Positions 45,033 to 56,977 of a stretch of 64,000 nucleotides of DNA are shown piece after piece. The position numbers and the translations under genes were made by a program. The stretch is from NCBI RefSeq assembly GCF_905171765.1, contig NC_053390.1:140153468-140217467 (forward strand). Reading direction: 5' to 3'. The number at the start of each line of letters is the position of its first letter. Position 1 is the first letter of the stretch. Source of the DNA: Bufo bufo (lineage: Eukaryota; Chordata; Amphibia; Anura; Bufonidae). The notes beneath the pieces were generated by a model. That model saw only the letters and a program-made list of their open reading frames with translations. It ran no database searches and was not told where the DNA came from.

Positions 45033-45930
45033 TTTTTGCGCCAAACATATCTTTTGGAATTATGGCCAAAAAGTTCAACCTTGGTTTCATCAGACCATAA
45101 CACCCTTTCCCACATGCTTTTGGGAGACTTTAGATGTGTTTTTGCAAAATGTAGCCTGGCTTGGATGTTTTTCTCCGTATGAAAAGGCTTTCGTCTTGCC
45201 ACTCTACCCCATAGCCCAGACATATGAGGAATACGGGAGATTGTTGTCACATGTAACACACAGCCAGTACTTGCCAGATATTCCTGCAGCTCCTTTAATG
45301 TTGCTGTAGGTCTCTTGGTAACCTCCCAGACCAGTTTTCTTCTCGTCTTTTCATCAATTTTGGAGGGACGTCCAGTTCTTGGTAATGTCACTGTTGTGCC
45401 ATATTTTTTCCACTTGATGATGTCTTCACTGTGTTCCATTGTATATTTAATGTATTGGAAATTATTTTGTACCCTTCTGACTGATACCTTTTAACAATGA
45501 GATCCCTCTGATGTTTTAGAAGCTCTCTGTGGACCATGGCTTTTGCTGTGGGATGCGACTATGAAAGCTTCAGGAAAGACCAACTAGAGCAGCTTAACTT
45601 TATTTGGGGTTAATCAGAGGCACTTTAAATTATGGCAGGTGTATGATGACTCCTATTTAACATGATTTTGAATGTGATTGCTTAATTCTGAACACAGCTA
45701 CATCCCCAGTTATAAGAGGGTGTGCACACTTATGCAACCACATGATTTTAGTTTTTTTGTTTTCTTACCTCCACCTAAAAGATTTCAGTTTGTTTTTCAA
45801 TTGAGTGGTACAGTTTATAGGTCACATTAAAGGTGGAAAAAGTTCTGAAATGATTTATCTTTGTCTAATTTTTTTACATCACAGAATCCTGACATTTTAA
45901 CAGTGGTGTTTAGACTTTTTATATCCACTG

Positions 45931-46050
45931 TATATCACACCACCCTGTTTATTTGGAGCAACAGGTATATCGTAGCCCTCAATCAGTATTTTGTGGAAGA
46001 AGGTATATCACACCCCTCAATAAGTTTTTTTTGGGGCAACAGGTATATCA
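45931..46050. repeat. 38-bp satellite, block 4
   Basis: About three decayed copies (CAATCAGTATTTTGTGGAAG), adjoining the Tc1 element's right end. Confidence 0.75.
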
Positions 46051-46555
46051 TACCCATTGCAATTAGTTGCTCCAATAGCGTTTGTCCCTCTATATAGCTG
46101 CAGTATCACAGCAGAACCGCACACAACTGCTGCACAATGCAAATGCACTTTAATATACTTTCTATGTTAGAAAGTATAAGTATATCACACCCCTCAGTAT
46201 ATCACACCTATCGATAGCACACCTATACTTTTTGGCCCTATTAGCTAGTGTTTGGTGTCCCTAACAGCCTGTCCCTGCTCCACAAAGCAACCTTTCCCTA
46301 TACTGGCAAAACAGAATGTAAAATGGCTGCCAGATCGGGTTCTGTGATAGGGTGGGGTTGTGTCCATGTGCTGAAACGTCTCAATTGGCTGTCCTGTCCC
46401 GCCTGATGGATGTGTCATGGGTCAAAGTTCGGTGCAATGCAAAATAATATGGCGCAGACGGACATCGCAATATTTTTGCATGTTCGGTGAATCGAGAACG
46501 CTCAAGGTTCACCGTGAAACAACCGCCGGGCGAACCGCAAGGCCATCTCTACTCA

Positions 46556-46794
46556 GGATAGGTCATTAGTATGTGACTGGTGGGGTTCTGATGCTTAGCA
46601 CCCCTGGCAATCAACTGTTTGAAGAGAGTGTGGTGCTCCGTGAGCGCCGCGGCTTCTTCTTAAACCAGTGATGTCATATGGCCTAGGTGCACCTCAGTCC
46701 CATTCAAACGAAGCAGGCTGAGCTGCAATACGTAGCACAGCCACTATCCAATGAACTGCGTTGTGCTTCAGAAGCTCCTGAAGATAGGTCATCA
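46556..46794. repeat. Foldback-type repeat fragment
   Basis: It begins TCAGGATAGGTCATTAGTATG and ends GAAGATAGGTCATCAGTATT, motifs shared with other small foldbacks of the window. Inverted arms are weak. Confidence 0.35.
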
Positions 46795-47165
46795 GTATTG
46801 ATGAGCGAACCGAGCTTCGGATGCTACATCTGAAGTCGCTTCATTCAAAACTTTGGATTAATACTGTACGGAGATCCGTCTCTGTACAGTATAAAAATTT
46901 ATGGGCTCCGATGAGCTGAATTCAGTTATTTGCGAAGTCTCGCGAGACTTCGTTGAATAACTTTGGTAGTTGATTTTCAAAGTGGAACACACTTTAAAAC
47001 TTGGAACCGAACCCGGCTTTGGTTCCGAGGTACCAGTTGGAACTGAAGCCAAGTTCGGTTTCAAGTTTTAAAGTGGTATTCCACTTTAAAAATCAACTAC
47101 TGAAGTTATTATACGAAATCTCACATGACTGCGAATAACTGACTTTGACTCATCAGAGCCAATGC
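46795..47165. repeat. Foldback element with nested palindromes
   Basis: TACTGTACGGAGATCC is followed by a partial complement, and AAAGTGGAACACACTTTAAAA pairs with TTTTAAAGTGGTATTCCACTTT further on. GAAGTCTCGCGAGACTTC is a perfect 18-bp palindrome near 46936. It shares core motifs with 14138-14356. Confidence 0.6.
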
Positions 47166-49821
47166 ATTTTCTAACTGGAGAAGTCTTCTACAAAAACAAT
47201 TTAGATGACATGGTGATGATGCCATTCTTACGTCACTCCCTTGTTAAAGCTGTTCTGCAAATAGGACACTTGCTGTAATTGTTCTTTTAGGGTCCCGTTT
47301 TGTCTCATAATACAGTGAAAACGGAGACATTTATACCGAATTTTTTTCTCTGTGTCCCAGGAATTCCTAAATGCCTCCCTCCTTCTCCTCATAGTTTTGT
47401 GACAAGCTGTAAGACAAGTGGTTGGAGCAGGAGCCTACCTGCTTTGTCCTGTCTTTAGTGGGACAAAAAGATCCTCAAGCTCTGTGCCTTGTTTAAGCCC
47501 ATCCTTCAGGCTGTCTCTAACTATAGAAGGAACAGAGCAGCAGGAGATTAACCCCTTTATTCTTTGCAAGATTTGCACCAGGATGCTGCAGAAGGTGATA
47601 TAAACTGATAAACAACATGGGCAACTATATTTCCTCTTTAGCACTAATTTCTAGGCTTAGAGTACCCTTTAACATAGAATTAAGCAATGAAGATATTAAC
47701 AAATTTCTTTACTACTTGGATAATGCCTGTTTATCTGTAATTGTACGGTGCCAATTACACACTTTATAAATTAGTAATAATATTTCCCCTGTATAACTTA
47801 TTACTGAATAGAGACATTTATAAATATGGCATAGTTACAGCTTATTCACTCAGCAAAGTGTTCCAGATTCATAAATCACTCCCCAAACGTCTAGTTAGTC
47901 AATCAAAGGGTTTGTAATCGTAAAGCCTGTCAAGGATTGAATGAATAATAGACCATAGAAAAACCATTGGATTTCCTAGATTTCTTGTTTCATGACCTGA
48001 CGTTTATCCGACTTTAGGACGTATGTCTGCTGGCACTGCATTGTACTTTTCTTATTTATTCATCACTGACTTACATAAGGCATTTATGTACAGTTTAAAG
48101 GAATGCATTTTCTAAAGTGTTAGTACGACATATTTGAAGGCACTTGAATCCTCAAGAACACAATATTTTTTCACAGAAGAGTGTACACAATAAAAAGAGA
48201 ATTTCTAAACAGCATTGTGTTCTCATGTTTAACATTATCCTTCAATGAGAAAATACTCTATCATAATACATAAATAGTCATTTCATTCTGCAATCTAATT
48301 TAAAGCATTATTTGCATCTGATAAAGCAATGGCATATCGCTAGGAAGTGTGAATTTGAATTAACCCCGTTAATCCTGAGAATTAAAGGCCTGCAGCCTTG
48401 ATTTAGCACGCTGTCCCCTTGAAAGTTTTGCTTACACTATGGTGCTCACGACCACCCAGTTGAGCACAGACACGCCCAGGCAATAAATCAATGGACACAC
48501 CTGAATTTGGAAAATTATCTCTCCCAAGAAGTTTGTAGTCCAAATGCATTTTAATAAAATAAAGAAACAAAACAACTTTTTTTATAAGACCTTAATTTCC
48601 TCCACTTTCTCAAATTACTAATGACAGTAGTAATGTGAACAGTGTGGGGAAACCCAAATGAGCAGCGTTTGCTGAGGATTCCCGCGGTCAGCCAATGCCC
48701 AGCACAGAAGCTAATAGCTATGTTCTGACACATGCACAGTCTTTCCATCGAACTGCGCATGCATCAGAAAAGTACAGGCTTCACACAGAAACCTGGAGCT
48801 GAACCTTGACACCAGTGATGACGTCCGTTGAAGAGGTCCTGGTGCATGTGCAGTAATATTATCCTACTGCATAGGGAAGGAAGGCTGCACCTACACAAGT
48901 CTGGCTAGAGTTCACAGCGATATCAGAGATGATGGACTGTCTACTGCTGAAGCCAGGAAGAAAGAAGAGTGCTTCCGAGCGCTCTAACCCCTGTACAGGG
49001 ATGCGGACTTGACTGCAGTTTAGAGACGAGACTGCTACCTCCTGGGATGTCCCAGTGTACTTGGCAAATGACCTGCTGAGGTCAGAGACACTGGTGAAAA
49101 CACCAGAGTCAATGGAATGTCACAAAACACGGAGCATGGTCAGACTAACCTATTCACATTCGGTAGGTGCTGCAGAAGCTTAATCACAATTGAAAAGAGT
49201 TGCAAGAACCCATACACACATTAGGTGCTACATGATCACACTAAAAGCTTCAGGAACCCACTCACACAGGGTAAGAGTTGCATATTGATGAGCAGAAACA
49301 AAAAGCACAAGAGTCAGACATTCAGACTTCAGGAATATTGATACACAGACTTCAGGAACAGACTTCTGGATACCAGACAGTCGTAGCTGATAATGGGCGG
49401 CAGTGGTCAAGACTTCTCAATGGAAGGAAGCACAAGACGCTCCCAATACAGTAAAGACAAAGTGGTACTTAATGTGGACTAATCATACAATCCAAGAGAA
49501 GATCAAGCAAAGAAAGATAAAATTGCATGGGGCAGGTCATAGCACTCAAAAGACACCTACCAAACTGACACAGAACACAGGACTATATAGCAGACTTAAC
49601 GAACCAATTAGTCAAACAGATGGAGACATACACAGAGCAAGTAAAAGATTAACCCTAGCAATACAAGGCTGAGAATGAGGATAAGCACATAGGCACAACT
49701 CACATCACAAGTAAATGGGACCAGGGTACACACAACAGTGGCAACATGAACTGCCCTTGAACACAACAACACAGATCCAAACCCCCACAAACAACCAACA
49801 CTGGCATGGACGGTACAATGG
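47166..49821. other. No gene recognised
   Basis: A/T-rich to 48540, then mixed purine-rich sequence. No transposon ends, RNA genes or credible exons were identified. Confidence 0.45.
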
Positions 49822-49997
49822 TACAGTGGGATGCTAAAGTTTGGGCAACCTTGTTAATTGTCATGATTTTTCTGTATAAATCATTGGTTGTTACGATAAA
49901 AAATGTCAGTTAAATATATCATATAGGAGAGACACACAGTGATATTTGAGAAGTGAAATGAAGTTTATTGGATTTACAGAAAGTGTGCTATAATTGT

Positions 49998-52534
49998 TTA
50001 ACCCCTAAAGGACACAAGGCGTACCTGTACGCCCTATTTCCCGAGTCCTTAAGGACACAGGACGTACCGGTACGTCCTAACTTTAAATAGGCATTCCGGC
50101 GCCCCAGGGGTTAATCTGAACAGGATGCCGGCTGAAATCATTCAGCTGGCATCCTTTCACAACGCCAGGGGGTTCTGTACTGTATTATACAGACATCAGA
50201 CCCACTGGATCTTCAAGAACCAAGTGGGTCTGGGTCAAAAAAATGTAAAAAAAAAAGTGAAAAAAGTTAAGATAAAAAAAAAAACATTTATCACTGAATA
50301 AAAATTAAAAAAAAAAAATACACTACACATATTAGGTATCGCCGCGTCCGTAACGACCTGATCTATAAAACGGTCATGTTACTTTCCCCGCATGGTGAAC
50401 ACCATAAAAATTAAAAAATAAAAACTGAGAAAATTGAAATTTTGCCCACCTTACTTCCCAAAAAAGGTAATAAAAGTGATCAAAAAAGTTGCATGTACGC
50501 CAAAATAGTACCAATCAAACCGTCATCTCATCCCGCAAAAAATGAGACCCTACTCAAGATAATCGCCCAAAAACTGAAAAAACTATGGCTCTTAGACTAT
50601 GGAAACACTAAAACATGATTTTTTTTTGTTTCAAAAATGAAATCATTGTGTAAAACTTACATAAATAAAAATAAAGTATACATATTAGGTATCACCGCGT
50701 CCGTATCGAGCGGCTCTATAAAAATATCACATGACCTAACCCCTCAGGTGACCACCGTAAAAAAAAAAAAAAACGGTGTAAAAAAAGCCATTTTTTGCCA
50801 TCTTACGTCACAAAAAGTGTAATAGCAAGCGATCAAAAAGTCATATGCACCCCAAAATAGTGCCAATCAAACCATCATCTCATCCCGCAAAAAATTAGAC
50901 CCTACTCAAGATAATCGGCCAAAAACTGAAAAAACTATGGCTCTTAGACTATGGAGACACTAAAACATTTTTTACAAGTTATTGTATAAAACTTACATAA
51001 ATAAAAAAAATTGTATACATATTAGGTATCGCCGCATCCGTGACAACCTGCTCTATAAAATTACCACATGATCTAACCTGTCAGATGAATGTTGTAAATA
51101 ACAAAAAAAAAAGGGGCCAAAAAAGCTATTTTTTGTTACTTTGCCTCACAAAAAGTATAATATAGAGCAACCAAAAATCATATGTACCCTAAAATAGTAC
51201 CAACAAAACTGCCACCTTATCCCTTAGTTTCCAAAATAGGGTCACTTTTTTGTAGTTTCTACTCTAGGGGTGCATCAGGGGGGCTTCAATTGGGACATGG
51301 TGTCAAAAAAAAAAGTCCAGCAAAATCTGCCTTCCAAAAACCGTATGGCATTCCTTTCCTTCTGCGCCCTGCCGTGTGCCCGTACAGCAGTTTACGACCA
51401 CATGGGGTGTTTCTGTAAACTACAGAATCAGGGCCATAAATAATGAGTTTGGTTTGGCTGTTAACCCTTGCTTTGTAACTGGAAAAAAAAAATTAAAATG
51501 GAAAATCTGCCAAAAAAGTGACATTTTGAAATTGTATCTCTATTTTCCATTAAATCTCGTGCAACACCTAAAGGGTTAACAAAGTTTGTAAAATCAGTTT
51601 TGAATACCTTGAGGTGTGCAGTTTCTTAGATGGGGTCACTTTTATGGAGTTTCTACTCTAGGGTTGCATCAGGGGGGCTTAAAATGGGACATGGTGTCAA
51701 AAAAACAGTCCAGCAAAATCTGCCTTCCAAAAACCATATGGCGCACCTTTCACTCTATGCCCCGCTGTGTGGCTGTACAGTAGTTTACGGCCACATATGG
51801 GGTGTTTCTGTAAACGGCAGAGTCAGGGCAATAAAGATACAGTCTTGTTTGGCTGTTAACCCTTGCTTTGTTAGTGGAAAAAAAATGGGTTAGAATGGAA
51901 AATTAGGCAAAAAAATGAAATTCTCAAATTTCATCCCCATTTGCCAATAACTCTTGTGTAACACCTAAAGGGTTAACGAAGTTTGTAAAATCAGTTTTGA
52001 ATACCTTGAGGGGTGTAGTTTATAGAATGGGGTCATTTTTGGGCGGTTTCTATTATGTAAGCCTCGCAAAGTGACTTCAGACCTGTAGTGGTCCCTAAAA
52101 ATTTGTTTTTTGTAAATTTCGGAAAAATTTCAAGATTTGCTTCTAAACTTCTAAGCCTTGTAACATCCCCAAAAAATAAAATATCATTCCCAAAATAATT
52201 CAAACATGAAGTAGACATATGGGGAATGTAAAGTCATCACAATTTTTGGGGGTTTTACTGTATATTACAGAAGTAGAGAAACTGAAACTTTGAAATTTGC
52301 AAATTTTTCCAATTTTTTTGTAAAATATTTATTTTTTTATGCAAAAAAATTAACTTTTTTGACCCAATTTTAGCAGTGTCATGAAGTACAATATGTGACA
52401 AAAAAACAATCTCAGAATGGCCTGGATAAGTCAAAGTGTTTTAAAGTTATCAGCACTTAAAGTGACACTGGTCAGATTTGCAAAAAATGGCCTGGTCCTT
52501 AAGGTGAAATAAGGCTGTGTCCTTAAGGGGTTAA
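49998..52534. mobile_element. Complete TTAA-flanked non-autonomous element, 2.5 kb
   Basis: TTAA at 49998-50001 and 52531-52534. Inverted ends CCCCTAAAGG / CCTTAAGGGG. The interior has three copies of a 335-355-bp unit (around 50330, 50683 and 51017, each with ATATTAGGTATC and GCGTCCGTA-like sequence) and two copies of a roughly 395-bp unit (near 51310 and 51705, CAGCAAAATCTGCCTTCC). No transposase. The empty-site sequence is preserved by the Tc1 right repeat, which reads straight through TTAA's counterpart. Confidence 0.9.
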
Positions 52535-52744
52535 ACAAAATTAGGCAGGTGCATAAATTTGGGCACTGTTGACATTTTATTGATTCCAAAACCTTTAGAA
52601 CTAATTATTGGAACTCTAATTGGCTTGGTAAGCTCAGTGACCCCTGACCTACATACATAGGTGAATCCAATTATGAGAAAGAGTATTTAAGGGGGTCAAT
52701 TGTAAGTTTCCCTCCTCTTTAAATGTTCTCTGAAGAGTAGCAAC

Positions 52745-53767
52745 ATGGGGGACTCCAAACAACTCTCAAATGACCTGAAGACAAAGATTGTTCACCATCA
52801 TGGTTTAGGGGAAGGATACAGAAAGCTGTCTCAGAGATTTCAGCTGTCTGTTTCCACAGTTAGGAACATATTGAGGAAATGGAAGACCACAGGCTCAGTT
52901 CAAGTTAAGGCTCGAAGTGGCAGACCAAGAAAAATCTCGGATAGATAGAAGTGACGAATGGTGAGACCAGTCAGAGTCAACCCACAGACCAGCACCAAAG
53001 ACCTACAACATCATCTTGCTGCAGATGGAGTCACTGTGCATCGTTCAACCATTCGGCGCACTTTACACAAGGAGATGCTGTATGTGAGAGTGATGCAGAG
53101 GAAGCCTTTTCTCCGGCCACAGCACAAAAAGTGCCGCTTGAGGTGGGCTAAAGCACATTTGGACAAGCCAGCTTCATTTTGGAATAAGGTGCTTTGGACT
53201 GATGAAACTAAAATTTAGTTATTTGGCCATAACAAGGGGCGTTATGCATGGAGGAAAAAGAACACAGCATTCCAAGAAAAACACCTGCTACCTACAGTAA
53301 AATATGGTGGTGGTTCCATCATGCTGTGGGTCTGTGTGGCCAGTGCAGGGACTGGGAATCTTGTCAAAGTTGAGGGACGCATGGATTCCACTCAGTATCA
53401 GCAGATTCTGGAGACCAATGTCCAGGAATCAGTGACAAAGCTGAAGCTGCGCCGGGGCTGGATCTTTCAACAAGACAACGACCCTAAACACTGCTCAAAA
53501 TCCACTAAGGCATTCATGCAGAGGAACAAGTACAACGTTGTGGAATGGCTATCTCAGTCCCCAGACCTGAATATAATTGAAAATCTGTGGTGTGACTTAA
53601 AGAGAGCTGTCCATGCTCGGAAGCCATCAAACCTGAATGAACTAAAGATGTTTTGTAAAGAGGAATGGTCCAAAATACCTTCAACCAGAATCCAGACTCT
53701 CATTGGAACCTACAGGAAGCGTTTAGAGGCTGTAATTTCTGCAAAAGAAGGATCTACTAAATATTGA
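52745..53767 (+). pseudogene. Tc1-like transposase, DD34E, three in-frame stops
   Basis: One continuous frame of 341 codons with stops at about 52946, 52952 and 53216. MGDSKQLSNDLKTKIVHHHG starts it. A helix-turn-helix (YRKLSQRFQLSVSTVRNIL), a GRPRK minor-groove motif and a second paired-like segment (TVHRSTIRRTLHK) follow. The catalytic core is LWTDETK (Asp), FQQDNDPKH (Asp) and SPDLNIIENLW (Glu), with 34 residues between the last two. GGGSIMLWVCV replaces the usual glycine-rich box with one change. The length is normal for Tc1. No frameshift is evident, so inactivation looks recent. Confidence 0.93.
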
Positions 53768-53997
53768 TTTCATTTCTTTTTTGTGGTGCCCAAATTTATG
53801 CACCTGCCTAATTTTGTTTAATCAATTATACCACACTTTCTGTAAATCCAATAAACTTGATTTCACTTCTCAAATATCACTGTGTGTGTCTCCTATATGA
53901 TATATTTAACTGACATTTTTTATCGTAATAACCAGCGATTTATACAGGAAAATCATGACGATTAACAAGGTTGCCCAAACTTTCGCATCCCACTGTA

Positions 53998-54545
53998 CAA
54001 GTGAAAGCCCATTATAATACGGTGTGCAGTATGTTTGTAGAAGGAGACATTTAATTGTTTCTTTGTCTGTAAAATTACCAAAATAACACTTGCAATGTTG
54101 CTACCATTTTTGATTGTGCAGTTTAACACATTTTCTTGCATCAATATACATGCTTAATTCAGCACATTTTACTGTGTCAATATACCAGTTTAATTCAGCA
54201 CAAATTACTGCATTAATATACTAGTTTCATTCAGTGCATTTCAGCTTAACCCTTCCACATCCACGCTGTACTGCTGCTGCTCCTCCCAAAAAAGGAGAAT
54301 TTTAGGATGCTTGTTCAAAACAAACCATTGTTCTTCTGACATTAACATGTCACATGGTACAATTTTTTTTATACTTGTTTAGAATAAGCCACCTAGGGTA
54401 ATACCAACATTGAAGGTATTGGAATCCCTGCAGTGATAGTCTTTTTACCAGAGAGTGTCTGTGCAAAGCAGAGCACAACATCAGTACCAAGGAGAGGTTC
54501 CTCTCAGGTAAGAGAATAACCGGGTTGCTGTGCTCAAACACATCC
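53998..54545. repeat. Mostly non-coding; short tandem repeat at 54128-54245
   Basis: Three degenerate copies of a roughly 38-bp TTAATTCAGCACATTTTACTG unit. Otherwise nothing recognised. Confidence 0.5.
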
Positions 54546-54549
54546 AGAG

Positions 54550-54720
54550 GAGGCCAGAAATAGATGTAGAGAAAGCGAGGGTCATCCAGTAGAAGACAAA
54601 ATGAATAGTATGCTGCACCAGGAGCTTCTTGTTAAAACAATTTTATTAAAACAAGTAAAACAATAAACAATTATGCTACACATTTCAATGGCAGACCATC
54701 ATTTTCTTCAGGCATCTTTA
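54550..54720 (-). mobile_element. PLE terminal-repeat fragment
   Basis: On the minus strand it reads a hammerhead-like fold, AATTGTTTATTGTTTTACTT, TTTTAATAAAATTG and CTCCTGGTGCAGCATACTA, the ribozyme-then-AATAAA arrangement of PLE ends. No RT is attached. Confidence 0.55.
54673..54715 (-). ncRNA. Hammerhead-ribozyme-like motif
   Basis: Minus strand: ATGC, core CTGAAGA (fits CTGANGA), stem II with ATGG-TCTG-CCAT at its tip, GAAA, two-pair helix III (AT-GT-GT), cleavage base A, then GCAT closing a 4-bp helix I. The stem II base is loose. Confidence 0.6.
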
Positions 54721-55304
54721 TGTAGAGAAAGTGACATCACTACCTTGTGTATGTATAAACACATGCAAAATTCTGCCCCTGTTAAGGCATAATTTTTGGA
54801 CCACTTGTTCAGAACAAGCCACTGTTTTTGTTCTGATTAAACACCATCTGCCAACAATTTTTAGAACATTTTTAATTTTAAAAAGCCTGAATGTGATAGT
54901 GAAGTGTGTTTTTTAGACAGGTTATTTGTTAACAAGGTGAACCATATGTTTAGTGTCACTCTGACATTATTTACAATTGTTGTCATTGTGTTAAAGAGCT
55001 TAAAAGGGCGAGAAAGGGAGAGAGACAAAAACAATTGATATCCATGATGAAGACAGGAACTTCTTAGGTTCCTATATAGTACACAGTGTACACAAAAATA
55101 AAACGGAGTTGCTCCTCTCACTTGACATCTAAAGAAGCATCTTATCTGGGCACAGACTGAGGGCAGTACGGTGCCATTAGGTTAGATGAGCATTTTGCAT
55201 CAGGCAGCAGCTAGCCTACCTCTAAGGCAATTTACAGCAAAACATAGAAGCTTCTGACTCCTATCCCCATCATTCAGCCTCATAGGCCTTAGTCCTAGAG
55301 CTAC
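54721..55304. other. No gene recognised
   Basis: No convincing frame or repeat. Confidence 0.4.
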
Positions 55305-56290
55305 AAAGGGGACATTATACTACAGGGGGCACTATGGGGGGGATTTCAAGACAGACAATACCACTACAGGGGGCATTATAATACAAGAGGAGTTATAATA
55401 CAGGACACAATATGAGGGGGAATTATATTATAGCTCCTGTAATTTGCCCACTGGCTCCTGGTATAGCCCATAAGGCCCAGGTAGGTGAGTGTTAGGTCCC
55501 CGAGCTACTTGAGAAACCTTGGCGCGGTGCTCGGGCTCAGACATGTCCTACACAGTAGGATATGTTGGCTAATCTCTCAATTTTAAAATCAGTTTGAGGG
55601 TTTAGTAAGACCACAGAGTGCACCTGTCTTTGTTATTATTTTGTTATATTGTTATATTGATTATCACATCCACATAATTGTTATCTTGTGTAGGATGTCT
55701 ATTGTGATACTTGTGGTTCGCTGCCGTCATCCTCCACTGTATGCATTTTTGCTGGGGATCGTCATTAGCAACGGGCCACAAGTGCAGGATCTGCGCCCCT
55801 ATATATATGCACAACTGCATGTGGGTTTGAGCACCTCCTGCTTGGTTAATACCACGCCATTCTTTTCAGTTTGTATATATGGCATTATAATATAGGCCAG
55901 AGCACTGCAAGGGGTATTATACAAATAGGCTTTAAAGGGGGGAGCATTATACTGTACATACTGGCACTACAGGGACATTATAATACAGTGTGCACTATAG
56001 GTGAATTATAGCTACTGAGAATACTATGGGGGCTTTATTACTACTGTGGGCTCTAAGGGGTACCTTACAGAAGGTCCTTGTTACTGCTGGATTCACTATA
56101 GGGGGCCCTAAGGGGTCATTATTACTGTAGGGGCATTATTATTATTATTGTTAGGTACAATATGGGGGGCATTAATACTAACGAGGTTGCTACTGAGGGT
56201 ACTGTAGAGGGCACTATTACTATTAAGGGCAGTCTGGGAGTACTATTATTATGGGGGGACTATCTGTATGGCACTATTATTTCAACAGCA
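55305..56290. repeat. Degenerate GGGG(G)CATTATTACTAC-type minisatellite
   Basis: Loosely spaced units such as ACAGGGGGCATTATAATACA and TATTACTATTAAGGGCA recur with variable length. It is interrupted at about 55497-55880 by unrelated sequence (GGCGCGGTGCTCGGGCTCAG at its left) that was not identified. Confidence 0.6.
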
Positions 56291-56543
56291 TAGTGTTTGT
56301 AGGCTTTGGGGAGCCCAGTGGGTACACTATTGGATGTATCAGCAGGGTGACAATATTGGAGCACAAAGAGAGGGGGAGAAAATTGAGGAACCTAAGATGT
56401 ACATTGTTACCCATCAATAAATATTACTGGACAGTTTGTACAAACTATATAGTGGATCGATTGGCTACATTATTGGATGGATTAGCATGTGATTTGTGGC
56501 TATTTGTATTATTATTTTTCTATGTATTTTATTTTGGAATCAT

Positions 56544-56886
56544 TAAAGGGGTTGTGCCAAGTTTTCAAGTTATCCCCTATTCACAGGATCCCCGCCGATC
56601 GCGAGAACAGGAATCACATTTCCATATCCTGATGCAGTAGCAGGTTTAGCATGCGCCCTGACATTCCATTCATTTTCTGTAGGACCACCAGTTTACTTGG
56701 CCTCCAGCAGTCCTATAGATAATTAATGAAGAGGCAGGGCACATGCTGCTCTGCTGCTCCATGAGGACATGGAAACAGGACCCCCATTCTTGGGATCAGA
56801 GGGAGTCCCAGCAATTGAACCCCCACAGATTAGTTATCAAGCATCCTGTGGATGAGGGATAATTTGAAAACTTGGCACAACCACTT
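56544..56886. repeat. Foldback element starting TTAAAGGGGTTGTGCCA
   Basis: AAAGGGGTTGTGCCAAGTTT and CAAGTTATCCCC at the left mirror GGGATAATTTGAAAAC and TTGGCACAACCACTT at the right. The loop is G+C-richer. Same family as 59959-60375. Confidence 0.75.
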
Positions 56887-56977
56887 GAAGCCCTAGTAGA
56901 CAACACATTACAATCTTCATATATTAGTGCACCTTATTTTATATGCACTAGTACTTTTTTGCACTCATGGCATAGTC

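Larger units (their letters stand above)
43128..45439 (-). pseudogene. Tc1-like transposase interrupted by insertions
   Basis: From the N-terminal side: MEHSEDIIKWKKYGTTV, GRPSKIDEKTRRKLV (45439-45330), a paired-like DNA-binding segment, then LWSDETKVELFGHNSKRYVW (first catalytic Asp, near 45100). The hAT miniature element follows. The frame then resumes with GGGSIMLWGCFSSAGTGALV (about 43720), FQHDNDPK (second Asp, about 43570), the 157-bp insertion, and [16 protein letters not shown] (catalytic Glu, about 43320). Frame changes also occur around the last motif. All catalytic residues remain readable but the gene is dead. Confidence 0.88.
42914..45930 (-). mobile_element. Tc1-like transposon with two nested insertions
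   Basis: Inverted ends CAGTGGATATAAAAAGTCTA and complement, with TA on both sides (42912-42913 and 45931-45932). The terminal repeats extend for about 200 bp (CAATTGAAAAACAAACTGAA on the left and its complement near 45790). It carries insertions at 43407-43563 and 43799-45032 and sits in the 38-bp satellite. Confidence 0.9.
32697..46555 (-). mobile_element. Old hAT transposon expanded by nested insertions
   Basis: Read on the minus strand: a 5' terminal part with TTCGCCCGG and GGTTGTTTCACGG motifs (about 46555-46200), a long 38-bp satellite leader, a BED-type hAT transposase (39253-34606), a 110-bp tandem repeat (33470-32955) and a TTCGCG-containing 3' part near 32700. Insertions at 33487-34540, 37196-39148, 40346-40667, 41512-42700 and 42914-45930 total about 7.5 kb, so the core would be about 6.3 kb. 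Treating all this as one element is inference from order and orientation. Terminal inverted repeats and the 8-bp duplication are not legible. Confidence 0.5.
49824..53995 (+). mobile_element. Tc1-like transposon (DD34E) carrying a TTAA element
   Basis: Inverted ends CAGTGGGATGC / GCATCCCACTG with TA at 49822-49823 and 53996-53997. The inverted repeats are about 200 bp long. The left one is split at TTAA by a 2.5-kb element (50002-52530) and resumes at 52531 with TTAAACAAAATTAGGCAGG. Without that insert the element would be about 1.6 kb. Confidence 0.93.

Noticed and set aside
46936..46953. 18-bp palindrome GAAGTCTCGCGAGACTTC as a regulatory operator
   Set aside because: It sits inside a foldback repeat rich in palindromes; nothing nearby needs an operator.
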